Origin: a virus
DNA length: 20,683 nt
Reading direction: 5' to 3' (one strand)
IMG/VR virus record: IMGVR_UViG_3300025769_001076
Location: 1 to 20,683 of that record
The position numbers were made by a program, and so were the translations under genes. The notes below the pieces were generated by a model, which worked only from the letters and a program-made list of their open reading frames with translations, had not been told where the DNA came from and did not search any database. Shown in pieces: positions 6,679-12,067 of the stretch; within the stretch, counting starts at the first letter, position 1; the number at the start of each line of letters is the position of its first letter.

Positions 6679-7023
6679 CTATTTTTTTTTACTCCCGCCC
6701 ATTCTTCCTGGTTTTCTACCACCAAGAGCTTTTCGTCGTCCTAGTAAACCTACAGCACTTCTAATTTTACCCGCTATTGACATATCTTTGCCAGCAGGAT
6801 TTCCTTTACCTTTCATTATAGAACCCATCAAAGCAGCTTTTGCACCACCTTTAGTTCCCTTCATAGCAGCTTTTTTAGCAGCAGCGCTTCTACCAGTTGG
6901 TTTTTTGGCTAAAGGTTTAGCAATAGGCCCGCCTTTTGCCATTTTCTTTTTAGGACCCATCATTCCGCCACCACGTTTCTTGACTGCTCCTCCTCGTTTC
7001 ATTGCTTGTTTCTTTTTAAACAT
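6679..7023 (-). CDS. Very basic Lys/Gly-rich small protein
   Basis: This 114-residue protein is extremely basic: it has about 35 Lys/Arg residues and just one acidic residue (in AGKDMS). It opens MFKKKQAMKRGGAVKKRGGG and has Ala/Lys stretches (SAAAKKAAMKGTKGGAKAAL) and ends GRRKALGGRKPGRMGGSKKK. No enzyme domain is visible. The composition resembles histone-tail or core DNA-condensing proteins. It is preceded by a strong ribosome site (GGAGGT) and overlaps the upstream gene by eight bases. Lying just ahead of the neck genes, it could be packaged with the DNA or neutralise charge at the head vertex; both ideas are inference. Confidence 0.65.
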   Translation of the reverse strand: MFKKKQAMKRGGAVKKRGGGMMGPKKKMAKGGPIAKPLAKKPTGRSAAAKKAAMKGTKGGAKAALMGSIMKGKGNPAGKDMSIAGKIRSAVGLLGRRKALGGRKPGRMGGSKKK

Positions 7024-7591
7024 CTTGACCTCCGAATATTCGTCTATAAGTTTTTTGTCTAGATACCACGACGTCTCGATAATATCCCTTTGGCCACAGT
7101 TTATAGTAACCTTGACGATGTAGTTTATCAGAAGCTTCTTGTAATTGCGAGAACTTTTGTATGAGCATCATTGAATACTCCAAGTCACTATCTACAACAG
7201 GGGTGTCCCCATTTGGAGTAACCAAAAACTCTTGTTCTTCCTCATTGGCTGGATTGAGGGGATGAAAACCCATAAAAAATATATCTTTTTTATTATACCA
7301 ACCATTATAGTCATCAATCATATCTTGAAACTGATCTAATGAATAGTTAAAATACGGATCACAGAATATCAATATTTCATGAACTTTAAAATCAAGTTGT
7401 TTTAAATGACCATTTAATTCTCCTTTATATTGTTTAAATTTTCTTTTTGTTTCAATAACAACTTTGTGATCATTCCATGTTTTTTTAGCAAAAGGACACG
7501 CTGGAAAACCACCTAAATGTTTATTAGGTATTTCTAAAAATTCCTCTGACCACTTACGTACGTCTTGTATTATTTCTTCTTTAGAATACAC
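7016..7591 (-). CDS. Unrecognised 191-residue protein with CPFAKK motif
   Basis: I do not recognise a named family. From a GTG start at 7591 the protein begins (M)YSKEEIIQDVRKWSEEFLEI and carries GFPACPFAKKTWNDHKVVIE, with Cys in a P-x-C-P-F-A-K-K motif, then HEILIFCDPYFNYSLDQFQD and IFFMGFHPLNPANEEEQEFL. The alternating strands (KVVIE, VHEILIFCDP, DIFFMGFHPLN) and helices suggest a compact alpha/beta fold. The C-terminus (HRQGYYKLWPKGYYRDVVVS) is aromatic and basic. The open frame extends to a TTG at 7663, but that would overlap the upstream gene by 83 bases, so I prefer GTG at 7591, which overlaps by 11. It is the only non-basic, non-virion-like protein in the small-gene block, so it may be an accessory enzyme or regulator. 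Confidence 0.6.
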   Translation of the reverse strand: MYSKEEIIQDVRKWSEEFLEIPNKHLGGFPACPFAKKTWNDHKVVIETKRKFKQYKGELNGHLKQLDFKVHEILIFCDPYFNYSLDQFQDMIDDYNGWYNKKDIFFMGFHPLNPANEEEQEFLVTPNGDTPVVDSDLEYSMMLIQKFSQLQEASDKLHRQGYYKLWPKGYYRDVVVSRQKTYRRIFGGQDV

Positions 7592-7898
7592 CTTTAAAAT
7601 CAAAGCCTCTAATGGCTGCTCCTGCCCTTCTTTCTTTTGAGATAAGACCTCCTCTAGCTGCAAATGTTTTTACATTTGTAGGTTTACCTCCTGGATTGCC
7701 CGCAGCCCTCTTTCTGCTGACAGCACTCGCCTTTTGCGACTTTGTCATCCGTGTGGCTTTTGCAAGTGGAACGCATTTCGGATACGCTCTTTTGCTCCCC
7801 TTTTTTCTGCCACAAGGTTGATATTTTCCGTCTTTCTTTGGAGCTCCAATATCGACCCACTTCTCTTTCACCCATGCTCTTAGTCCTTTCTTTGCCAT
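7581..7898 (-). CDS. Small basic Cys-containing protein (GLRAWVKEKWVDIGAPKK type)
   Basis: This 105-residue protein begins MAKKGLRAWVKEKWVDIGAP then KKDGKYQPCGRKKGSKRAYP and KCVPLAKATRMTKSQKASAV. The motifs WVDIGAPKKDGKYQPCGR, YPKCVP and RMTKxQxxxAVxRKR occur in a family of small hypothetical proteins of marine phages. Two Cys residues (PCGR and PKCVP) about 14 residues apart could bind a metal or form a disulphide, but a full metal site is not seen. The rest is Lys/Arg-rich (SRKRAAGNPGGKP). Its start overlaps the previous stop (TAATG). It may bind nucleic acid in the virion or the cell; function unknown. Confidence 0.75.
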   Translation of the reverse strand: MAKKGLRAWVKEKWVDIGAPKKDGKYQPCGRKKGSKRAYPKCVPLAKATRMTKSQKASAVSRKRAAGNPGGKPTNVKTFAARGGLISKERRAGAAIRGFDFKGVF

Positions 7899-8170
7899 TA
7901 ACTATATTTAGTTTTTTTGCGTTTGTTTTCTGCAACCGCTCCGCACCCGCGCGCGATGCCACCTTTATTAAATTTAGAAACTGCTTTTCTTTGTTGTGAA
8001 AGTTTGTTTGATTCAATCATTCCTCCAGCAGCTTTTTTATTTTTCTTTTTACCGCCTGGTGTTACTTTTCCAGAACACACAGCACTTGCATACATGTTCG
8101 CATAAGCAGAAGGGTAAACTTTAAATTTTCTTTTAGCTGCAGCTTTTCCTCTAGCACATAATTTACCCAT
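7898..8170 (-). CDS. Small basic Cys-containing protein (MGKLCARGKAAAKRKFKVYP type)
   Basis: This 90-residue protein starts MGKLCARGKAAAKRKFKVYP then SAYANMYASAVCSGKVTPGG. The opening MGKLCxxGKxxAKRKFKVYPSAYANMYASxVCxG is one I recall from small proteins of marine and T4/T7-like phages with no known function. It has Cys at residues 5 and 32 and another near the end (RGCGAV), and few acidic residues. The remainder is Lys-rich and Gly-rich (KKKNKKAAGG, NKGGIARG). It partly overlaps the 46-residue gene upstream by eight bases and is coupled to the next gene (TAATG). A role as a DNA- or RNA-binding virion or early protein is possible but only by composition. Confidence 0.75.
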   Translation of the reverse strand: MGKLCARGKAAAKRKFKVYPSAYANMYASAVCSGKVTPGGKKKNKKAAGGMIESNKLSQQRKAVSKFNKGGIARGCGAVAENKRKKTKYS

Positions 8171-8303
8171 GACCTTGACCTCTATATTTAACGTGTTGAC
8201 GTCTTTTGTTTTTATTCTTCGGCCTACTGCGTGAAGAATTACCTATACTAGTTCTTTTTTTAATAGGTGTAAAGTATTGGTTATTTGGTAACTTTACTGC
8301 CAT
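8163..8303 (-). CDS. Very small basic protein, 46 residues (KKRTSIG/KYRGQG type)
   Basis: This is an ORF of 46 residues, under the usual 60-residue cut-off. It starts with ATG at 8303 overlapping the TAA of the upstream gene by one base (TAATG) and ends with TAA at 8163-8165, overlapping the next gene by eight bases. It begins MAVKLPNNQYFTPIKKRTSI and ends KYRGQGHG, with 13 Lys/Arg and no acidic residue. The motif KKRTSIG followed by a basic stretch and KYRGQG is one I recall from small marine phage proteins. Because it exactly fills the gap between two coupled genes, I consider it real. Function unknown; nucleic acid binding is a guess from charge. Confidence 0.75.
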   Translation of the reverse strand: MAVKLPNNQYFTPIKKRTSIGNSSRSRPKNKNKRRQHVKYRGQGHG

Positions 8304-8851
8304 TATTTCATTTGGTTAAGAGGGTTTTCCAGAGTTAGCTTTATTTGTTTATCTATATTTTCTTGTAACTCTTTCATCTTTTCTTCTAAGTTCGTTTTTA
8401 ACTTTGTCATATCTTCTTCAACAGTATCTATTGCAATCTTTAAATCTTTTGAATTATCTCTAGCATCTTCTTTAACTTGTTGTTCTACATCATTGACAAT
8501 CTTCTCTACTCTTCTTACATCTTGCCGAAGGTCGTTTTTCAATTCGTTTGCCACATCACTCACTAAGCGGATTTCTGACATCATCATTTCCATTTCTTGC
8601 ATTATCATTTCAACTTCTGTTTGTATAAGCTCCGTCTTGCTCACCATTTCTTCTTTAGTCAAAGCAATAGTCTTATCAAAGTCTGAAAGGTCAGGGGCAA
8701 CATATGACTCAATTTGCGCAGACATATCCTGAAATTTCTTGAACATCTCAAAACCGCCATATAAAACACCAACACTACTACTTAATGCTAGTATTATTGC
8801 GAGCATTTTTCCGCCCTTGAAAGTTATGCCTCCTATATTTACTTCTGCCAT
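8303..8851 (-). CDS. Membrane-anchored long coiled-coil protein
   Basis: This 182-residue protein has a single hydrophobic segment near the N-terminus (about residues 14-34, KGGKMLAIILALSSSVGVLY) followed by an almost continuous heptad-like coiled coil from about residue 45 to 180 (for example KTIALTKEEMVSKTELIQTE, MQEMEMMMSEIRLVSDVANE, NDVEQQVKEDARDNSKDLK). An N-in anchor with a long coiled coil to the other side of the membrane is likely, like an inner-membrane spanin or a stator arm, but no spanin partner with a lipobox is seen nearby. It overlaps the end of the 542-residue exported protein by 13 bases, so these are produced together. Function inferred only as an envelope-spanning element. 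Confidence 0.75.
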   Translation of the reverse strand: MAEVNIGGITFKGGKMLAIILALSSSVGVLYGGFEMFKKFQDMSAQIESYVAPDLSDFDKTIALTKEEMVSKTELIQTEVEMIMQEMEMMMSEIRLVSDVANELKNDLRQDVRRVEKIVNDVEQQVKEDARDNSKDLKIAIDTVEEDMTKLKTNLEEKMKELQENIDKQIKLTLENPLNQMK

Positions 8852-10467
8852 TGTTGCATTATCATTTCATCCATAAGAACGTCACTTCCTCCAAATAGAA
8901 AGTATTGTGCTATGTTGTTAGTTGTTAGTTCAGCATCAGGTATTGCATTATCTGTAAAGAATCCTTGTATATCATTTAAACTTTGTTGACCTTCAAAGAA
9001 TGATTTAGAGTTACCTAATACTTGCATCACAATTAATGTTTTTAACTGATTTGCAGAGTCATATCTACCCTTATCACCCATCTTCTTTAATATTTTTTTA
9101 GCTGCGACTTCTTTTTTACTCTCTTCTTTTTTTACCTCGTCTTGATCCTTATCCTCTGTTTCTTCCATATCTTCTTCGCTATCTTCATCTTTAGCAACCT
9201 CTGGTGAGCTTTCTTCCTGCTCAGGCTCCTCTTTCGTAGTAGGTTCAGTTTCCTTAGTATCTTCTTCAGTAGGTTCATCTTGTACCTCCTCTTGTTCTGG
9301 CTCAGAAACTTCTGGTTCTGGCTCAGGTTCTGGTTCATTTATTTCTGGCTCTGGTTCTGGCTCAGGTTGTGTTTCTACTTCAACCTCTGGCTCAGGCATT
9401 TCCATCTCCATCTCCATTTCTATCTCTGTCTCGACACTTGCCATTTCCATTTCTGGCATTTCCATCTCCATCTCTGGTATTTCTATTTCCATAACAGGCA
9501 TTTCCATCTCCATCTCCATTTCTACCATTTCATAAGAAACGTCTGAGTCTGGCTCCTGTATTGGTTCTATTTCTATTTCTCCACCAGGCTGTTCATTAAA
9601 ATCATTGTGATCAATAATATTTTCTACAATATCTATTACTTCTGTTTCTGTGCTACCACCGTAAGCAACCCACATTTCTACTGTTGTAATAGATTGTTGC
9701 ACGATTGTAGATATTACATTGTAAAGTACGTTTATGGTAATATCATCAAAGAGCGGGCCGATTGCCATATTGATATCACGCCCACCAATTTCGATTATCA
9801 ACGTTGTTATAGTGCCTGCAAAATCAAAACCATTTTCATATTCTTGATATCCACTAGCTACACCAGATTCTGATAATATATCTGTGCCACTAAATACATT
9901 TGTATTTCCGTTTCTACCTGTAATATGCATATAGATACGATCTTGCGCATCTTGCTTATCTACTTTGATTGTATAATTTGTTCTTCCTCCATTTTCTATA
10001 TCAAGGGAAGATATATCGACTGTGTTGACAAACGTGGTTCCCATTCCCTCCACGCCCATTGTGCTTGTACTGTTGCCCGATCCTGTAATTTGTGCACACT
10101 TATCTGTACCTAATTTAAAACAACCAGTTCCTGAAGGCATGCTTGCGGGGCCTTGACCTCCAAAATCCTGGTCCATATCACCTTCAAATCTAGGCTGTAC
10201 AAAACCATTATCACCATCTAATAAATCACCTGAATCTTCATTTGTTACAGTTGTTGTGGTTGTATTCGTTGTAGTTTCTGTGGTTACAGTATAACCATCC
10301 GCTTCATATTCTATTGTTTCTGTAACAGTTTGATCAATTATTTCTTCAATAGTAGGAGTACAAAGTCCAACTGTATCTGTTGAACAATCTACAGCTTTAC
10401 TAGAAAAGGATAGGGAAACCGATATACAGAGCCATAGCCATAAATAAAAACTTCTGGAATTCGCCAT
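8839..10467 (-). CDS. Exported 542-residue protein with acidic EM/EP repeats
   Basis: The N-terminus is a signal peptide (SFYLWLWLCISVSLSF, likely cut after SSKA near residue 25). Then come a Thr-rich stretch (about 50-70), a probable beta-sandwich (about 130-250; strands YTIKVDKQDAQDRIYMHITG and TTLIIEIGGRDINM, ending GPLFDDITINVLYN) that looks lectin-like, a strongly repetitive acidic zone (EMEMEMP, then PEPEPEPE, about 310-410), a Glu/Asp/Lys segment and a short C-terminal domain (QYFLFGGSDVLMDEMIMQQW). The cysteines before residue 130 (DCSTDT, GLCTPT, GTGCFKLGTDKCA) suit an oxidising periplasm. It is the largest member of a module of three envelope genes. No known phage protein of this layout comes to mind; a stalk-like adhesin or periplasm-spanning role is inference. 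Confidence 0.7.
   Translation of the reverse strand: MANSRSFYLWLWLCISVSLSFSSKAVDCSTDTVGLCTPTIEEIIDQTVTETIEYEADGYTVTTETTTNTTTTTVTNEDSGDLLDGDNGFVQPRFEGDMDQDFGGQGPASMPSGTGCFKLGTDKCAQITGSGNSTSTMGVEGMGTTFVNTVDISSLDIENGGRTNYTIKVDKQDAQDRIYMHITGRNGNTNVFSGTDILSESGVASGYQEYENGFDFAGTITTLIIEIGGRDINMAIGPLFDDITINVLYNVISTIVQQSITTVEMWVAYGGSTETEVIDIVENIIDHNDFNEQPGGEIEIEPIQEPDSDVSYEMVEMEMEMEMPVMEIEIPEMEMEMPEMEMASVETEIEMEMEMEMPEPEVEVETQPEPEPEPEINEPEPEPEPEVSEPEQEEVQDEPTEEDTKETEPTTKEEPEQEESSPEVAKDEDSEEDMEETEDKDQDEVKKEESKKEVAAKKILKKMGDKGRYDSANQLKTLIVMQVLGNSKSFFEGQQSLNDIQGFFTDNAIPDAELTTNNIAQYFLFGGSDVLMDEMIMQQWQK
9301..9523 (-). repeat. Low-complexity direct repeats inside the 542-residue exported protein
   Basis: A 27-base unit starting GGCATTTCCATCTCC (plus strand) occurs identically at 9395-9421 and 9497-9523, and its first 20 bases again at 9455-9474; it encodes the EMEMEMP repeat. 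An 18-base unit, CTGGTTCTGGCTCAGGTT, occurs at 9312-9329 and 9351-9368 and encodes the PEPEPEPE part. Perfect repeats this close can expand or contract by slippage or recombination, changing the length of the linker. Confidence 0.85.
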
Positions 10468-10978
10468 CGCTTACACCTTCTTCTACATTAATCTTTAAAA
10501 CATCTGTATCTTCAAATACTGTACTACCCTCTGGTATCATGTTTGGATTTGATTTCCATTTTTCCAAAGCTTCACTTCCAATAGCACCCATATATGGAGG
10601 TGGAGTGCCTGCCATAACTAAACTGTCAAAAACTCTTGGGTCAGTTGCGAGCAATGAAATTGAGGCAACTTTAAGCCCTGATGCATACAACTGGCGAGAA
10701 AGCTTTAAAAGCTGACACAGCTCATCGTCCACAACTACGCCTGTAGCGAGACCGAGTATGTTGGTTTGAATTGCGCCTGACGTTGCTACCTTACAAATAT
10801 CAGAATTGTTTACAACAACACTTGGAGCATTTGCGGTTGGTACCGATTTATCCGTCACAACGGTAGAACTGACCGTGTTCGTATCTGCAGCAAGCGCTGA
10901 GTTCATCATGCTATTTAAAAAGAATATTAATATGGTTGCAAGAATTACACCTATTGTTATTGGTTTTAACATTTCCAT
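10400..10978 (-). CDS. Envelope protein with signal peptide/anchor and C-terminal TM
   Basis: This 192-residue protein begins MEMLKPITIGVILATILIFF and continues LNSMMNSALAADTNTV, giving a long hydrophobic segment with an ALA-A cleavage-like site near residue 31. The C-terminus is also hydrophobic (FLFMAMALYIGFPILF) and could be a TM helix. The intervening domain has two Cys (NSDICKV, DDELCQL), consistent with a periplasmic disulphide, and a helix LLKLSRQLYASGLKVA. I do not recognise the family. The start may be ATG at 10972 (MLKPIT), because AAGAGA lies a better distance from it. Its last 68 bases overlap the next gene, and both reading frames there encode hydrophobic residues. It opens the three-gene envelope module. 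Confidence 0.7.
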   Translation of the reverse strand: MEMLKPITIGVILATILIFFLNSMMNSALAADTNTVSSTVVTDKSVPTANAPSVVVNNSDICKVATSGAIQTNILGLATGVVVDDELCQLLKLSRQLYASGLKVASISLLATDPRVFDSLVMAGTPPPYMGAIGSEALEKWKSNPNMIPEGSTVFEDTDVLKINVEEGVSDGEFQKFLFMAMALYIGFPILF

Positions 10979-11241
10979 CTCTTTCTTGCTTGTCTTAATC
11001 TTGATTTAGGATTTGCTGCTGCTTTTGGAAATTTTTTCATTTGTCCTGCACTTCTTGCACAAAAAGATTTTCTACGTTTTGCAGCTTTAGATCCTTTTTT
11101 AACTTTGCCTGTTACAGCAGTTTTTAATTTAGAACCAGGGTTCATAGCTCTATACTTCTTGACCCCAGCTTTAGTCATTCCCGCCCCAGACTTAGTGGGG
11201 CGAAAATTCTTTTTATTTTTCTTTGGTTGATTATCAGCCAT
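10966..11241 (-). CDS. Small basic protein with SFCAR motif (DUF6321-like)
   Basis: This 91-residue protein has GAGMTKAGVKKYRAMNPGSK then LKTAVTGKVKKGSKAAKRRK and SFCARSAGQMKKF, ending RLRQARKRWKC. This sequence pattern (MTxAGVxxYRxxNPGSKLKTAVT...GSKAAKRRKSFCAR...PxSRLxxARxRWxC) is a well-conserved domain of unknown function in phages and some giant viruses, which I recall as DUF6321; the number is from memory. Two Cys (SFCAR and the C-terminal residue) are part of the conserved pattern. I prefer ATG at 11241 to the TTG at 11247; it overlaps the stop of the preceding gene by eight bases. Function unknown; the charge (one acidic residue) suggests nucleic acid binding. Confidence 0.8.
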   Translation of the reverse strand: MADNQPKKNKKNFRPTKSGAGMTKAGVKKYRAMNPGSKLKTAVTGKVKKGSKAAKRRKSFCARSAGQMKKFPKAAANPKSRLRQARKRWKC

Positions 11242-11524
11242 ATACAAACAGAACAGATGTTACGTTTGTTAACGTAGCATGTAAAGCACTTGGAAAGTCT
11301 AAACCATCATCTGTAAAATCAACATTTATAGTAGTTGTAGCGGATCCTGGTGTAGCAATAGTTGCTAGTGTTGAACCACCAGAACCATTTTTTAACACGA
11401 TAGATCCTGCAGAACCAGCACAAACTGCATATATACTGTATAGTCTCGCTGAACTTGCTACAGCATTACCAGTACTTGTTATTGTTGCTGTTTCTACACC
11501 AGCTGTAGTTTTTACTAATGCCAT
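11234..11524 (-). CDS. Small beta-rich virion-type protein
   Basis: This 96-residue protein is Ala/Thr/Gly/Ser-rich with a predicted all-beta fold: VETATITSTGNAVASSARLY (about residues 10-29), SIYAVCAGSAGSIVLKNGSG, then TTTINVDFTDDGLDFPSALH and ATLTNVTSVLFVYG. Such short beta-sandwiches appear in phage structural clusters near capsid genes, often as decoration or appendage proteins, but I cannot name the family. It comes after the gene at 11534-11965 and is followed by the SFCAR basic protein. Function is inferred from context as a virion component. Confidence 0.65.
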   Translation of the reverse strand: MALVKTTAGVETATITSTGNAVASSARLYSIYAVCAGSAGSIVLKNGSGGSTLATIATPGSATTTINVDFTDDGLDFPSALHATLTNVTSVLFVYG

Positions 11525-11533
11525 TTAAACCCC

Positions 11534-11965
11534 TTATGCTAAGTTGTTATTCTGCATGTAAAGAACAGTAACTGTAGCAGCACCTGTTGTACCATTACCT
11601 GTACCTGCTGTGAAAACAGCATTTACAGTCTGATCAGATGAACCAATATCTGTACCATCAGTACCAATTGTACCTCTAGTTGTACCTAAAGCTTTTACGT
11701 TAGTAGCTGGTAAATACTCATCAGTATCACCTGCGTGTCCAACTTGAACTGTAGCAGTTCCACCATCATTGTTTACAGTTGTAACATTTAAAATTACATC
11801 CACAATCTGTGAGTTAGCAGGAATAATTCCTATTGCTGTAGTAGCAGTTGCACCGATAATATCAATTACTGCTGATTGAGCCATTAATACAAACCCTGTA
11901 TTAACACTTGCTCCTTCTCTTATAGAACCAGCTTTGACTGGTCCTGAAAATGTCGTTGTTCCCAT
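11534..11965 (-). CDS. Small beta-rich virion-type protein, first gene after the capsid terminator
   Basis: This 143-residue protein starts MGTTTFSGPVKAGSIREGAS and has IGIIPANSQIVDVILNVTTV, DGGTATVQVGHAGDTDEYLP and AATVTVLYMQNNNLA. The pattern (TTTFSGPVxAG; IPANSxIVDVxxNVTT; VGxAGDTDxYLP; ATVTVLYxQ) is one seen in small virion proteins near the capsid gene of marine phages; I would call it a possible decoration or fibre protein. It is the first gene after the terminator at 12011-12042 and has its own strong ribosome site (AAGGAGG) and a candidate promoter upstream, so its expression can be separate from that of the capsid block. Confidence 0.7.
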   Translation of the reverse strand: MGTTTFSGPVKAGSIREGASVNTGFVLMAQSAVIDIIGATATTAIGIIPANSQIVDVILNVTTVNNDGGTATVQVGHAGDTDEYLPATNVKALGTTRGTIGTDGTDIGSSDQTVNAVFTAGTGNGTTGAATVTVLYMQNNNLA

Positions 11966-12006
11966 GTCAACCTCCTTATAGTTGTCGTTTAAGTCTTGGG
12001 AAGGAG

Positions 12007-12035
12007 ATTATAAAATAAAAAAGGCGCTCTTACAA
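12007..12035 (-). promoter_or_regulatory. Candidate sigma70 promoter overlapping the terminator
   Basis: A perfect -10 box (TATAAT, minus strand 12012-12007) is 17 bases from TTGTAA (12035-12030), a four-out-of-six match to the -35 consensus. The -35 box lies in the loop and 3' edge of the terminator hairpin's first arm. Predicted initiation near 12000 would give a leader of about 35 bases ending with the AAGGAGG ribosome site of the 11534-11965 gene. AT-rich DNA yields chance -10 matches, so this needs transcript ends to confirm. Confidence 0.5.
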
Positions 12036-12042
12036 GCGCCTT
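12011..12042 (-). terminator. Rho-independent terminator after major capsid gene
   Basis: On the minus strand AAGGCGCT pairs perfectly with AGCGCCTT (eight base pairs; arms 12035-12042 and 12021-12028) around a six-base loop, followed by TTTTATTTTA. It begins 26 bases past the stop codon of the major capsid gene. The plus strand does not have an equal T-run after the stem, so it acts in the minus direction. It would limit read-through from the head genes into the next block. Confidence 0.9.
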
Positions 12043-12067
12043 CTTTCCTGGGAGGATCCAGTAATTT

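Noticed and set aside
6788-7123. Plus-strand ORF with hydrophobic stretches
   Set aside because: It is the shadow of the Lys/Gly/Ala-rich basic gene at 6679-7023 and has no independent start signal or context.
7591-7663. TTG start at 7663 for the CPFAKK protein
   Set aside because: It would overlap the upstream gene by 83 bases; the purine-rich sequence just downstream of it encodes RGGL in that gene and does not precede a start codon.
7684-8016. Second minus-strand ORF across two basic genes
   Set aside because: It crosses the coupled genes at 7581-7898 and 7898-8170, which have recognisable motifs and neat junctions; this frame has none.
9301-9523. CRISPR-like or tandem regulatory repeats
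   Set aside because: Repeats are in frame within a coding sequence, have no regular spacers and are explained by EM/EP amino-acid repeats.
9280-9546. Plus-strand ORF rich in Phe, Trp, His and Leu
   Set aside because: It is the reverse complement of the EM/EP repeat zone of the 542-residue minus-strand gene; its composition is the direct mirror of those repeats and there is no ribosome site.
10390-10467. Lipoprotein signal in the 542-residue protein
   Set aside because: The first Cys after the hydrophobic core is preceded by AVD, and Asp before Cys does not fit a lipobox; a normal signal peptidase I site fits better.
11241-11247. TTG start at 11247 for the SFCAR basic protein
   Set aside because: An ATG six bases downstream (11241) is more likely and gives the usual short overlap with the upstream stop.
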